Shown: piece by piece, positions 10,459 through 20,241 of the stretch | How the letters are laid out: each line of letters begins with the position of its first letter | How positions within the stretch are numbered: position 1 is the stretch's first letter | Translations under genes and position numbers: made by a program | Assembly: GCF_016406145.1 (NCBI RefSeq) | Contig: NZ_CP066306.1 | Coordinates: 4,774,001 to 4,838,000, forward strand | DNA length: 64,000 nucleotides | DNA from: Pseudomonas putida | Lineage (GTDB): Bacteria; Pseudomonadota; Gammaproteobacteria; Pseudomonadales; Pseudomonadaceae | Direction: 5' to 3' | Notes under the pieces: generated by a model | What the model saw: only the letters and a program-made list of their open reading frames with translations | What the model was told of the DNA's origin: nothing | Database searches by the model: none

Positions 10459-10502
10459 GCAGGCACAAAAAAAGCACCTCGCGGTGCTTTTTTTGTGCCT
10501 GC
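10459..10502. terminator. Bidirectional terminator between suhB and the glycine-zipper gene
   Basis: Near-perfect palindrome with a GCACC/GGTGC core stem and a TCGC loop, flanked by A7 on the left and T7 on the right, then GCAGGCAC/GTGCCTGC. It serves suhB (plus) and the convergent gene (minus). Confidence 0.9.
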
Positions 10503-10506
10503 AATA

Positions 10507-11052
10507 TTATTGCTGCCCGGCGTCGCTCAGGATCAGCTTGCCATTCTTGTCCAGTGGGATGGTCGAGCCAGGCTCGCGATCCATCTTCACCTTGCCGACC
10601 TGGTCACCGATTGAGTAGGTCACGTTGTAACCAACGACCTTCTCACTGACATCGTTGACCGTGCTGCAACGGGTCTGCGTGGTGGTATAGGTATCACGCT
10701 CCTGCATGCCCTCCTGCACCTTGTTGCCTGCATAGCCACCACCGACCGCACCGGCCACGGTGGCGATTTTCTTGCCGGTGCCACCACCGATCTGGTTACC
10801 CAGCAAGCCGCCCGCCAGGGCGCCTACAACGGTACCGGCAATCTGATGCTGATCCTTGACCGGCGCCTGACGCGTCACGGCCACGTCCTTGCACACTTCG
10901 CGAGGGGTTTTCACCTGCTGCTTGATCGGCTGCACGTCGGTGACCTGGGCGTATTCGGGGCCTTTGTTCACCAAGCTGTAGGTCGCCACAGCACCTCCGG
11001 CAGTAACACCGACAGCACCCAGTACCGCACCCACCAGCATTGATTTATTCAC
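10507..11052 (-). CDS. Glycine-zipper 2TM-domain envelope protein
   Basis: The start is set at GTG (11050-11052) because AGGAGG lies 5 bp upstream; an ATG 18 bp further upstream contains that ribosome site and is unlikely. The 181-residue product begins MNKSMLVGAVLGAVGVTAGG, a hydrophobic N-terminal segment. It has a glycine-rich zipper in the middle (IAGTVVGALAGGLLGNQIGG and a second similar stretch) and a polar C-terminus. This resembles the SlyB/Rickettsia 17-kDa-type glycine zipper 2TM domain, usually in the cell envelope. The precise role is unknown. Confidence 0.85.
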   Translation of the reverse strand: MNKSMLVGAVLGAVGVTAGGAVATYSLVNKGPEYAQVTDVQPIKQQVKTPREVCKDVAVTRQAPVKDQHQIAGTVVGALAGGLLGNQIGGGTGKKIATVAGAVGGGYAGNKVQEGMQERDTYTTTQTRCSTVNDVSEKVVGYNVTYSIGDQVGKVKMDREPGSTIPLDKNGKLILSDAGQQ

Positions 11053-11108
11053 TTGAACCTCCTGATTCATACCCGCGGGGTAAACCCGCCTGCTCCCAGC
11101 CTTGGAGC

Positions 11109-11144
11109 AAAAAAAAAGGCGCGAGTTCAACACTCGCGCCTTTT
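11109..11144 (-). terminator. Terminator after secF
   Basis: Stem GGCGCGAGT (11118-11126) / ACTCGCGCC (11132-11140). On the minus strand it is followed by a run of T (forward A run 11109-11117). It ends the queA-tgt-yajC-secD-secF transcript. Confidence 0.88.
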
Positions 11145-11172
11145 CGATCGCCGAACGGCGTAGGGCTATGCC

Positions 11173-12081
11173 TTAAGGACGATCATCCACACCGTCGGTC
11201 TTGGCCGGCGGAATCAGGTCTTCGCTGTTCAGGTTCAGCCAGATCAGCACCACGTTGGCGATGTAGATCGAGGAGTAGGTACCCGCCATGACACCGATGA
11301 ACAGGGCCAGGGAGAAGCCGAACAGGTTGTCACCGCCGAAGAACAGCAGCGCAGCGATTGCCAGCAGGGTCGAAACGGAAGTGGCTACGGTGCGCAGCAA
11401 GGTCTGTGTGGTCGAGATATTGATGTTCTCGATCAGCGAAGCCTTGCGCATCACGCGGAAGTTCTCACGTACCCGGTCGAACACAACGATGGTGTCGTTG
11501 AGCGAGTAACCGATGATCGCCAGCACCGCCGCCAGCACCGTCAGGTCGAAGGTGATCTGGAAGAACGACAGGATACCCAGCGTCACCACCACGTCGTGGA
11601 TCAGCGAGATGATCGCGCCCACGGCGAACTTCCACTGGAAGCGGAAGGCCAGGTAGATGAGGATGCCGCCCAGCGCCAGGAGCATGCCGAGGCCCCCCTG
11701 GTCACGCAGTTCTTCACCCACCTGCGGGCCGACGAACTCGACGCGCTTGACCGTCGCCGGGTTGTCACCGCCAATCTTCTGCAGGGCTTCGGCCACCTTG
11801 TTACCCAGCATCGGGTCATCGCCAGGCATGCGCACCAGCAGGTCGGTGGTAGCGCCGAAGCTCTGCACCACGGCATCTTGGAAGCCGGATTCGACCAGCT
11901 CGGCACGTACCGCCTTGAGGTCGGCCGGGCGTTCGTAGGTCAGCTCGATCAGCGTACCGCCGGTGAAGTCCAGGCCGAAGTTCAGGCCCTTCTGCCACCA
12001 GCTGAACAGTGCCAGCACGGTAAGGAGCACGGTTATGGCGAACGCAACATTGCGCACGCCCATGAAGTTGATGGTTTTCAT
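11173..12081 (-). CDS. secF: Protein translocase subunit SecF
   Basis: Inner-membrane partner of SecD that uses the proton gradient to help pull proteins through SecYEG. Start at ATG 12081 with a GGGAGC ribosome site; the product has 302 residues. It shows an N-terminal membrane helix, the DFTGGT motif, a periplasmic loop and five more helices with the conserved GYSLNDTIVVFDRVREN signature. It is 10 bp after secD. Confidence 0.97.
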   Translation of the reverse strand: MKTINFMGVRNVAFAITVLLTVLALFSWWQKGLNFGLDFTGGTLIELTYERPADLKAVRAELVESGFQDAVVQSFGATTDLLVRMPGDDPMLGNKVAEALQKIGGDNPATVKRVEFVGPQVGEELRDQGGLGMLLALGGILIYLAFRFQWKFAVGAIISLIHDVVVTLGILSFFQITFDLTVLAAVLAIIGYSLNDTIVVFDRVRENFRVMRKASLIENINISTTQTLLRTVATSVSTLLAIAALLFFGGDNLFGFSLALFIGVMAGTYSSIYIANVVLIWLNLNSEDLIPPAKTDGVDDRP

Positions 12082-12091
12082 CGTTGCTCCC

Positions 12092-13954
12092 TCAAACCCA
12101 CAGCTTCTTGATGTCACGCCCGCCACAGGTCAGGTTGACCAGTGCACGGGTCACCATGACGGCGGTGAACATCGAGGTGAAAATCCCGAGGGACATGGTG
12201 ACGGCAAAGCCCTTGACCGGGCCGGTACCCATGGCAAAGAGGATGCCGCCGACCAGCAAGGTGGTCAGGTTGGCATCGACGATCGCCGAATACGCCCGGT
12301 TGAAGCCTTCATGAATCGCGCGCTGCACCGACATACCGGCAGCGATCTCTTCGCGGATACGCGAGAAGATCAGTACGTTGGCGTCGACCGCCATACCCAT
12401 GGTCAGCACGATACCGGCGATACCCGGCAAGGTAAGGGTGGCACCCAACAGCGACATCAATGCCAGCAGCAAGACCATGTTGCCCGCCAGGGCGATGGTT
12501 GCCAGCACACCGAACGCGCGGTAGATGGCGATGATGAACAGCGAGACGAACAGCATGCCCCACAGCGACGCATCGATACCCTTGGTGATGTTGTCGGCAC
12601 CCAGGCTTGGGCCGATGGTACGTTCCTCAGCGAAGTACATCGGCGCGGCCAGGCCACCGGCACGCAGCAGCAGGGCCAGTTCGGACGATTCACCCTGACC
12701 GTCAAGGCCGGTGATGCGGAACTGGCTGCCCAGCGGCGACTGGATGGTCGCCAGGCTGATGATCTTCTTCTCTTCCAGGAAGCTCTGCACCGGCACGTCC
12801 TTCTCGACGCCGTTGACAGTCTGCTTGACGTAGCGGGTAACCGGCTTCTGCTCGATGAAGATCACCGCCATGCTGCGCCCGACATTGCTGCGGGTCGCGC
12901 GGCTCATCAGCTCGCCACCGTGGCCGTCGAGGCGAATGTTCACCTGCGGGCGTCCATGCTCGTCGAAGCTGGCCTGGGCGTCGGTGACCTGGTCACCGGT
13001 GATGATCAGGCCACGCTCGACCTGGGCGGAACGGCCGCCCTCACGGAACTCGAAGACCTCGGTAGTGGCCCTGGATGCACCCGGCTCGGCACCGAAGCGG
13101 AACTCCAGGTTGGCCGTCTTGCCGAGGATACGCTTGGCTTCGGCAGTGTCCTGCACACCTGGCAGTTCGACCACGATGCGGTTGGCGCCCTGGCGCTGAA
13201 CCAGCGGCTCGGCGACGCCCAGCTCGTTGACGCGGTTGCGCACGGTGGTGAGGTTCTGCTTGATCGAGTATTCGCGGATCTCGGCGACTTTCGCCTGAGT
13301 CAGCGCCAGACGCAGCACGGCGGTTTCATTACGCTCGCTGGTGGTCAGGTCGAAATCACTGAAATTCTTGCGGATCAGGGCACGTGCCTGTTCGCGGGTG
13401 GCATCGTCGGCGAAGCCCAGCATGATGCCGCCATCCTGCTGAGGCAGGCTGCGGTAGCGGACGCGCTCTTTGCGCAGCAAGGTCTTGACCTCGCCTTCGT
13501 AGACTTTCATGCGGGCGCTCATGGCCTTGTCCATGTCCACTTCCAGCAGGAAGTGCACACCACCGGACAGGTCCAGGCCCAGCTTCATCGGGCTTGCACC
13601 CAGGTTACGCAGCCATTGTGGAGTGGTCTGGGCCAGGTTCAGGGCCACGACATAATCATCGCCCAGTGCCTTGCGCACTACATCCTTGGCTGGCAGCTGG
13701 TCTTCCTGGTTGCTCAGGCGCACCAGCGCGCTGCCCTTCTCACCCAGGCTTGCACCCTTGACGGTGATACCGGCTTCGGTCAGCGCCTTGCTGACGCGGT
13801 CGAGGTCGGACTGGTTCACCTGCAGCGCCGAGCTGGCACCGCTGATCTGCACCGCCGGGTCATCCGGGTAGAGGTTGGGAGCGGAATAAATAAAACCGAT
13901 CGCCAGTACCAACACGATCAGTGCGTATTTCCACAGAGGGTATTTGTTCAGCAT
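12092..13954 (-). CDS. secD: Protein translocase subunit SecD
   Basis: Inner-membrane SecD with a large periplasmic head, working with SecF and YajC. Start at ATG 13954 (a GTG codon lies just before it); 620 residues. The product has an N-terminal helix MLNKYPLWKYALIVLVLAIG, the GLDLSGGVHF motif, a long P1 domain and a C-terminal RND-type membrane region with GMAVDANVLIFSRIREE. Operon order yajC-secD-secF is conserved. Confidence 0.97.
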   Translation of the reverse strand: MLNKYPLWKYALIVLVLAIGFIYSAPNLYPDDPAVQISGASSALQVNQSDLDRVSKALTEAGITVKGASLGEKGSALVRLSNQEDQLPAKDVVRKALGDDYVVALNLAQTTPQWLRNLGASPMKLGLDLSGGVHFLLEVDMDKAMSARMKVYEGEVKTLLRKERVRYRSLPQQDGGIMLGFADDATREQARALIRKNFSDFDLTTSERNETAVLRLALTQAKVAEIREYSIKQNLTTVRNRVNELGVAEPLVQRQGANRIVVELPGVQDTAEAKRILGKTANLEFRFGAEPGASRATTEVFEFREGGRSAQVERGLIITGDQVTDAQASFDEHGRPQVNIRLDGHGGELMSRATRSNVGRSMAVIFIEQKPVTRYVKQTVNGVEKDVPVQSFLEEKKIISLATIQSPLGSQFRITGLDGQGESSELALLLRAGGLAAPMYFAEERTIGPSLGADNITKGIDASLWGMLFVSLFIIAIYRAFGVLATIALAGNMVLLLALMSLLGATLTLPGIAGIVLTMGMAVDANVLIFSRIREEIAAGMSVQRAIHEGFNRAYSAIVDANLTTLLVGGILFAMGTGPVKGFAVTMSLGIFTSMFTAVMVTRALVNLTCGGRDIKKLWV

Positions 13955-13974
13955 CACGCCGCCCGTTCAAGACG

Positions 13975-13995
13975 CGGGGCGCGTTGCGCGCCCCG
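13975..13995. other. Intercistronic GC hairpin between yajC and secD
   Basis: Perfect 9-bp stem CGGGGCGCG/CGCGCCCCG with a TTG loop. On the minus strand the T run lies before rather than after it, so it is not a typical terminator. It may stabilise or partition the mRNA between yajC and secD. Confidence 0.5.
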
Positions 13996-14016
13996 ACTGG
14001 AAAAAAAACCGGTAAC

Positions 14017-14352
14017 TCAGATAGCCTTGAGCGTACCTTTTGGCAGGGTCGCGGCAATGGCGCCCTTCTGGAACTTCAGCTCGACGGTGTCGGACACTTC
14101 GAGAACCACGAAATCATCGGAAACCTTGACGATCTTGCCAGCGATGCCGCCGTTGGTGACAACTTCATCACCTTTTTGCAAGTTGCTCAGCAGGTTCTTC
14201 TGCTCTTTGGCACGCTTGGCCTGGGGGCGCCAGATCATCAGGTAGAAGATGACCAGGAAACCGACCAGGAAAATCCACTCGAAGCCGGTGCCGGCTGGGC
14301 CAGCGGCGGGTGCAGCAGCGTCCGCATAGGCGGCGGGGATCAAGAAGCTCAT
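14017..14352 (-). CDS. yajC: Preprotein translocase accessory subunit YajC
   Basis: Small membrane protein associated with SecDF. The 111-residue product has a single membrane helix (GFEWIFLVGFLVIFYLMIW) after a short Ala/Pro-rich lead. A cytoplasmic domain follows, with the GDEVVTNGGIAGKI motif typical of YajC. It is between tgt and secD. Confidence 0.96.
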   Translation of the reverse strand: MSFLIPAAYADAAAPAAGPAGTGFEWIFLVGFLVIFYLMIWRPQAKRAKEQKNLLSNLQKGDEVVTNGGIAGKIVKVSDDFVVLEVSDTVELKFQKGAIAATLPKGTLKAI

Positions 14353-14396
14353 TGGGCACTCCAGTTGCTTAAGTTTTAATTAGATGGTGCGAACAA

Positions 14397-16576
<2,180 letters not shown>

Positions 16577-16644
16577 GATGATGTTCGGGTTCGGCAGGGC
16601 CGGGAAGTTTAGCCCAATGCGTGAAAATTGACCATGAAAGCCGA

Positions 16645-16673
16645 TTGACCGACCTGAATCACCTCTCTATACT
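16645..16673 (+). promoter_or_regulatory. tRNA-Leu promoter
   Basis: -35 TTGACC (16645-16650), 17-bp spacer, -10 TATACT (16668-16673), 11 bp before the mature tRNA 5' end. Confidence 0.8.
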
Positions 16674-16684
16674 GCGCGCCACAC

Positions 16685-16769
16685 GCCCTGATGGCGGAAT
16701 TGGTAGACGCGGCGGATTCAAAATCCGTTTTCGAAAGGAGTGGGAGTTCGAGTCTCCCTCGGGGCACCA
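16685..16769 (+). tRNA. tRNA-Leu (anticodon CAA)
   Basis: 85-nt class II tRNA including the encoded CCA. The acceptor stem GCCCTGA/TCGGGGC pairs with one G-U, the D-loop has GGTAGAC, the anticodon loop is TTCAAAA (anticodon CAA), the variable arm is long, and the T-arm is GGGAG-TTCGAGT-CTCCC. Its 3' end is the integration site of the downstream element. Confidence 0.96.
16751..16769 (+). repeat. Left attachment-site repeat (tRNA 3' end)
   Basis: AGTCTCCCTCGGGGCACCA, the T-arm 3' half and acceptor end of tRNA-Leu. It matches 26576-26593 except for one extra G. Confidence 0.85.
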
Positions 16770-16814
16770 TCACATAGTTCCAAGCGGTCCCTACCAGACC
16801 CGGAACACCAGAGA

Positions 16815-16839
16815 AACCGGCCACTTGGCCGGTTTTTTT
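16815..16839 (+). terminator. Terminator after tRNA-Leu (left junction side)
   Basis: AACCGGCC (16815-16822), ACTT loop, GGCCGGTT (16827-16834), then T7. It lies just inside the element, so the tRNA is now terminated by element DNA. Confidence 0.88.
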
Positions 16840-16882
16840 GTGCCCAGCATTCCCGACGATTCCCTTGTAAGCCCAATTTTAT

Positions 16883-16930
16883 GTGAGTAGATTTGTGAGT
16901 AGGCCGAGTTCGGTCTGAAATCCTACTCAC
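16883..16930. repeat. Left GTGAGTAG repeats (candidate integrase arm sites)
   Basis: GTGAGTAG at 16883-16890 and 16895-16902 (12-bp period), with an inverted copy CTACTCAC at 16923-16930. They sit between the left junction and the integrase start. The same pair with the same 12-bp period occurs at the right end (26498-26517). Confidence 0.7.
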
Positions 16931-16977
16931 ATACCGACCGCAATGCTCTGCGGTTGGGCTACTGCAAGGGAATAGCC

Positions 16978-18186
16978 GTGGCGCTCACCGATACCGCCAT
17001 TCGCACCGCAAGACCCCGCGACAAGCTATACCGAATCGCTGACGCGCAGGGTCTCTGCCTTGAGGTGACAACAGCTGGCGGGAAGCTTTGGCGCCTTCGC
17101 TATCGCTTTGAAGGCAAAGCCAAAATGCTTGGCTTGGGCACCTACCCCTCCGTTACCCTCGCCCACGCCCGCGAACGCCGGGATGCTGCTCGAAAACTCT
17201 TGTCGCAGGGCATCGACCCAAGCGCATATAAACAGCAGGAAAAAGCAGCCGCTGAGGCCCAGGCCCTGACGCTCGAAACGCTGGCTCGGGAGTGGTACGA
17301 CTACAACCAGCCGCGATGGGCACCGGCCACCGCGTCCAAGGCCCTGCAATATCTGGAGTCCGACATTTTCCCGCTGATTGGCAAGCGGCCCGCCGCCGAA
17401 GTCCAGCGCCCTGAACTTGTTGACCTAGTCCGCAAGATCGAGCAGCGAGAGGCGTTTAATGTCGCCCGCAAGGTTCGCCAGTGGCTAAGCCAGATATTCC
17501 GCTTCGGTCTGGCCAAGGGCGTAGTGGCCGGCAATCCCGCCACCGATCTGGACGTGGTAGCGGCCCACGCCCCGCGCACTCGCCACCATCCGCACGTATC
17601 GGAAGCCGAATTACCGGAGCTACTGGAGAAACTTGAGGCAGCCCAATGCGACTTCACCAGCAAGATCGCCATTCGCCTGCTGCTGCTGACGGCAGTGCGA
17701 CCTGGGGAGCTGCGGCTGGCACCATGGGATGAGTTCGACCTGGAGTCAGCGACCTGGACGATCCCTGCAGCCCGGATGAAAGCGCGGCGCCCACACATAG
17801 TCCCGCTCCCGCGTCAGGCCGTGAACCTGCTGCGTGCCCTGCATGAGCTAACCGGCACCTACCCCCTCGCCTTCCCTGGGCGTAATGATCGATCCAGACC
17901 AATGAGCGAGAACACAGTGAACAAGGCGTTGTCCACGATGGGCTATGAGGGTCGCCAGACTGGCCACGGCTTCCGTCATCTGCTGAGCACCAGTCTAAAT
18001 ACTCGAGGCTACAACCGCGACTGGATCGAACGGCAACTGGCCCACGGCGATCAAGACTCGATTCGCGACACGTACAACCATGCACATTACCTGGAGCAGC
18101 GACGGGAAATGATGCAGACCTGGGCAGACCATGTTGACGCCCTAGCCGAACAAACCAGTGTCGTAAAATTCAAAGCAAGAGCCTAA
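16978..18186 (+). CDS. P4-type tyrosine integrase
   Basis: Site-specific recombinase, the likely integrase for the tRNA-Leu site. I choose GTG 16978 (AAGGG ribosome site 7 bp before) rather than the upstream TTG, giving 402 residues. The N-terminal DUF4102 arm-binding domain (ALTDTAIRTARP) is followed by a core-binding domain and a catalytic domain with Arg241 (TAVRPGEL), His330 and Arg333 (HGFRH), His356 and Tyr366 (DTYNHA). It is adjacent to the left att repeat and is preceded by GTGAGTAG arm-type repeats. Confidence 0.93.
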   Translation: MALTDTAIRTARPRDKLYRIADAQGLCLEVTTAGGKLWRLRYRFEGKAKMLGLGTYPSVTLAHARERRDAARKLLSQGIDPSAYKQQEKAAAEAQALTLETLAREWYDYNQPRWAPATASKALQYLESDIFPLIGKRPAAEVQRPELVDLVRKIEQREAFNVARKVRQWLSQIFRFGLAKGVVAGNPATDLDVVAAHAPRTRHHPHVSEAELPELLEKLEAAQCDFTSKIAIRLLLLTAVRPGELRLAPWDEFDLESATWTIPAARMKARRPHIVPLPRQAVNLLRALHELTGTYPLAFPGRNDRSRPMSENTVNKALSTMGYEGRQTGHGFRHLLSTSLNTRGYNRDWIERQLAHGDQDSIRDTYNHAHYLEQRREMMQTWADHVDALAEQTSVVKFKARA

Positions 18187-18207
18187 AAATCAACCGGCCG
18201 CGAAAGA

Positions 18208-19068
18208 ATGAAAAAAATAACTAGCATCTGTCAGCTACCCGAATGGTTTGACCTCGAAAACTACCAAAGCGCTCACGAGCTTCAACCGCACGAATGGTAT
18301 CTGCAAATAGTGCAAAGAAAGCATTTTTGCACACTGCTTGAGTATCGTACGGAAACACATAGGCCTGACTTAATGAGGCTCGCCGAAGATGCGCTTTCCA
18401 ACTTGACCCAGCAAACCAGAGGTCGGGACATCAAAGAAACCAACTACATACTCCCTCATATATCTAACGAAACAGAGCTTCTTGAGCACTTTGCACATTT
18501 TGGCGCTGTAACTTCGTTAACACTCAGGCACTTTACAAACTCCAAATTCAGCTTGAGCGAGGTTCACAGCTGGATTGATGAGGCTGGAGAAAACTGGGAC
18601 CAACTACCCAACGGTTCCTTCAACGCCGCAGATGAAGGGATTAAGCTCGCAGATTTTCCTCATGAGAACGAGACCAAATACGCAACCACTCGTATCAACA
18701 TGAAACTTCCTGACGAAGTGCTTATCGAGAGCTTCAAAGTCTGGCTAGCCACCACTAGAAGAAAAGAAAACTCAAAAGTCCGAAAACAGTACCGTCAGCT
18801 GCCCTTTGATCGCTGGGCGAGATTTGGAATTCTTCCTCTGCTCGATTTAGAGATATGGTGCCACCAAACAGGTGCAAAGCTACCAGACCATATAATCTCT
18901 GCAGCGCTGTTTCCGAATGCCGACTCTGGGCCGGACAACATCCGTAAGACCATCAGGCCTACCGCTCACGGACTCATAAAAAACACATCAGAGCTTATGG
19001 CTGTGGCCGCACTCGATATCAGCAACCGGGTACTTAAGAAGAAAGTCGGAAATCTTCAAGGCCTGTAA
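18208..19068 (+). CDS. Hypothetical protein, DUF6387-like
   Basis: 286-residue soluble protein starting MKKITSICQLPEWFDLENYQ, 21 bp after the integrase stop. The opening (short lead, P-x-W-F-x-L-E-N-Y, then a W-x-L-Q-I stretch) resembles DUF6387 proteins, which often sit next to integrases of mobile elements. It has no membrane segment or signal peptide, and many Trp and His residues. Its coding region is visibly more AT-rich than the neighbours, which suggests a separate acquisition. Function is unknown; a role as element cargo, for example phage interference, is only a guess. Confidence 0.7.
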   Translation: MKKITSICQLPEWFDLENYQSAHELQPHEWYLQIVQRKHFCTLLEYRTETHRPDLMRLAEDALSNLTQQTRGRDIKETNYILPHISNETELLEHFAHFGAVTSLTLRHFTNSKFSLSEVHSWIDEAGENWDQLPNGSFNAADEGIKLADFPHENETKYATTRINMKLPDEVLIESFKVWLATTRRKENSKVRKQYRQLPFDRWARFGILPLLDLEIWCHQTGAKLPDHIISAALFPNADSGPDNIRKTIRPTAHGLIKNTSELMAVAALDISNRVLKKKVGNLQGL

Positions 19069-19167
19069 TCTTCCGGAAAGGATCGCTCTCAGAACATTAC
19101 ATCGAAATCGCTCGAATGAGCGTATTTAATCCCTAGCCATCCCCACAACGCCCAGGAGGCGCCAAGA

Positions 19168-19392
19168 ATGGCTAGCGTATCCCCACTTCCATCCATCACC
19201 CGGAAATTCATCAAGCGTCAGGATGTAGAGGCCATCACCGGCCTCTCTCGCTCAGAAATCTATCGCCGCATGGCTGCTCAGACCTTTCCTCAGCAAATTG
19301 CGCTCAGTCCGAAATGTGTTGTGTGGGTAGAAGCAGAAATTCTCACCTGGTGCGACGAACGTATCGCCGAGAGCAGAGGCGAGGTAGCCTGA
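19168..19392 (+). CDS. AlpA-family transcriptional regulator
   Basis: 74-residue MerR-type winged-helix protein. The segment FIKRQDVEAITGLSRSEIYRRMAAQTFP is the classic AlpA/Vis DNA-binding pattern, followed by W-V-E-A-E-I-L-T-W. In P4-like elements AlpA/Vis proteins control excision and late promoters. A GGAGGCGCCAAG ribosome site precedes the ATG. It is immediately upstream of a cluster of four 11-bp repeats that it might bind. Confidence 0.92.
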   Translation: MASVSPLPSITRKFIKRQDVEAITGLSRSEIYRRMAAQTFPQQIALSPKCVVWVEAEILTWCDERIAESRGEVA

Positions 19393-19408
19393 TGCTTATT
19401 GTTCTATC

Positions 19409-19473
19409 CAGTCGTGCCCTTCAACGGCAGTCATGCCCATGCCATAGGACGGGCACCACTGAGGGCACGACTC
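19409..19473. repeat. Left cluster of four 11-bp iteron-like repeats
   Basis: Direct copies CAGTCGTGCCC (19409-19419) and CAGTCATGCCC (19428-19438), and inverted copies GGGCACCACTG (19451-19461) and GGGCACGACTC (19463-19473). A second cluster with the same two-direct/two-inverted layout lies at 25757-25820. Candidate replication origin sites or operators for AlpA. Confidence 0.75.
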
Positions 19474-19582
19474 TAGAAAAGCCGCGTACCCCTGTTGCTA
19501 TACACGGACAAACCGGATATCTTTTCGTCGTCGCTGCAAATTCAGCGACCGGGCGTAGGAACCCGAATTCAAGAAGGCGCAT

Positions 19583-19615
19583 AGGCGCCCCATTTCAATC
19601 GCAGGCGCTTTTTTT
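19583..19615 (+). terminator. Candidate terminator upstream of the C4 RNA
   Basis: AGGCGCC (19583-19589) pairs with GGCGCTT (19604-19610) across a 14-nt loop, followed by a T run to 19615. In P4-type immunity regions early transcripts terminate near the antisense RNA, so this may be the regulated stop. Confidence 0.5.
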
Positions 19616-19633
19616 GTGCCCGCGATATTTAGT

Positions 19634-19715
19634 TATGGCGGCCGTGCGTGGGCAGACTTCGGTCTGGCCGGGGCCCTTCTTGCCCGGTATTCCTACCCCA
19701 CGCATAGCTGCCACC
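19634..19715 (+). ncRNA. C4-type antisense immunity RNA (element copy)
   Basis: The sequence folds into the C4/CI three-way junction. The outer stem is TGGCGGC (19636-19642) with GCTGCCA (19707-19713), followed by the inner stem TGCGTGGG/CCCACGCA. Hairpin 1 is CAGAC-TTCG-GTCTG. Hairpin 2 is CCGGG with a 10-nt loop GCCCTTCTTG closed by CCCGG. The loop block CCTTCTTG (19675-19682) is complementary to CAAGAAGG (19752-19759) at the Shine-Dalgarno of the next ORF. The block TTCCTAC (19690-19696) is complementary to GTAGGAA (19723-19729). Copies of both targets also lie upstream (19555-19561 and 19570-19577). This matches how P1/P7 C4 and P4 CI RNAs repress translation. Family assignment is from fold, motif and context. 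Confidence 0.88.
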
Positions 19716-19769
19716 CAATCCCGTAGGAAGGATTCTGGCAGCTCCTCAAATCAAGAAGGAGCTACCTCC

Positions 19770-19952
19770 ATGTTTGCTCGACTATTCAGCCTCACTACGC
19801 CTGAAATCCAGTCAAAAATTGAGCTTCACCGCGCTCGCGCAGTCGCCCAGCTCAAAAGCAAATCCAGCCTCAAAGTACGCCATGAGCGCTACAACTCCGA
19901 AATGGCGCGTGCTCGCTTCTTTGAGTCTTTGCTGGTTGGGGGTGCCCAATGA
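19770..19952 (+). CDS. Small ORF, target of the C4-type RNA
   Basis: 60-residue basic protein MFARLFSLTTPEIQSKIELH and onward, with an AAGGAG ribosome site 8 bp before the ATG. That ribosome site overlaps the sequence complementary to the C4 loop, so translation should be repressible by the antisense RNA. The stop overlaps the start of the next gene (ATGA at 19949-19952), suggesting translational coupling into the replication genes. No recognised domain; mostly helical and charged. Position corresponds to the small leader ORF controlled by C4 in P1 and to the start of the P4 replication operon. Confidence 0.7.
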   Translation: MFARLFSLTTPEIQSKIELHRARAVAQLKSKSSLKVRHERYNSEMARARFFESLLVGGAQ

Positions 19953-20239
19953 AGCTCCTTACTACTGACCACACGTCTTTCTTCGCTCCACCACACGCAT
20001 TCCGGAAAAATGACCTCTTTTCGGTGAATCCCGGCGTCAGTGCCCAGGCGGCACTATATGCAGCCGTTGATCTGCTCAATAGCGTAAGAGACGTAATTAC
20101 AGAAGCAGCCGTTGGAGATACCGCGCTGGCGGGTAACACCGCATTCATGGTTTCTCATACCCTTGAGAGTGCCCTGGCAACAATAAACTCCGTTGTTGGC
20201 CAGCTGGAAATAGCTGAAAGAAGCCACCAAGGGGAATAA
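19949..20239 (+). CDS. DUF3077-domain protein
   Basis: 96-residue protein with the DUF3077 signature F-x-V-N-P-G-V (LFSVNPGVSAQAALYAAVDLL) followed by a helical segment. It overlaps the preceding 60-aa ORF by ATGA. DUF3077 proteins are common in Pseudomonas and of unknown function. A second one occurs at 37351-37602, also downstream of a C4-type RNA, so the pairing is unlikely to be chance. Confidence 0.82.
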   Translation: MKLLTTDHTSFFAPPHAFRKNDLFSVNPGVSAQAALYAAVDLLNSVRDVITEAAVGDTALAGNTAFMVSHTLESALATINSVVGQLEIAERSHQGE

Positions 20240-20241
20240 TC

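Noticed and set aside
11963..14245. 760-codon plus-strand ORF opposite secD
   Set aside because: Low-complexity His/Gln/Arg-rich translation typical of antisense frames; secD is clear.
19314..19769. Upstream extension of the 60-aa ORF frame
   Set aside because: It would translate through the 11-mer cluster, the terminator and the C4 RNA; the ATG at 19770 has a proper ribosome site.
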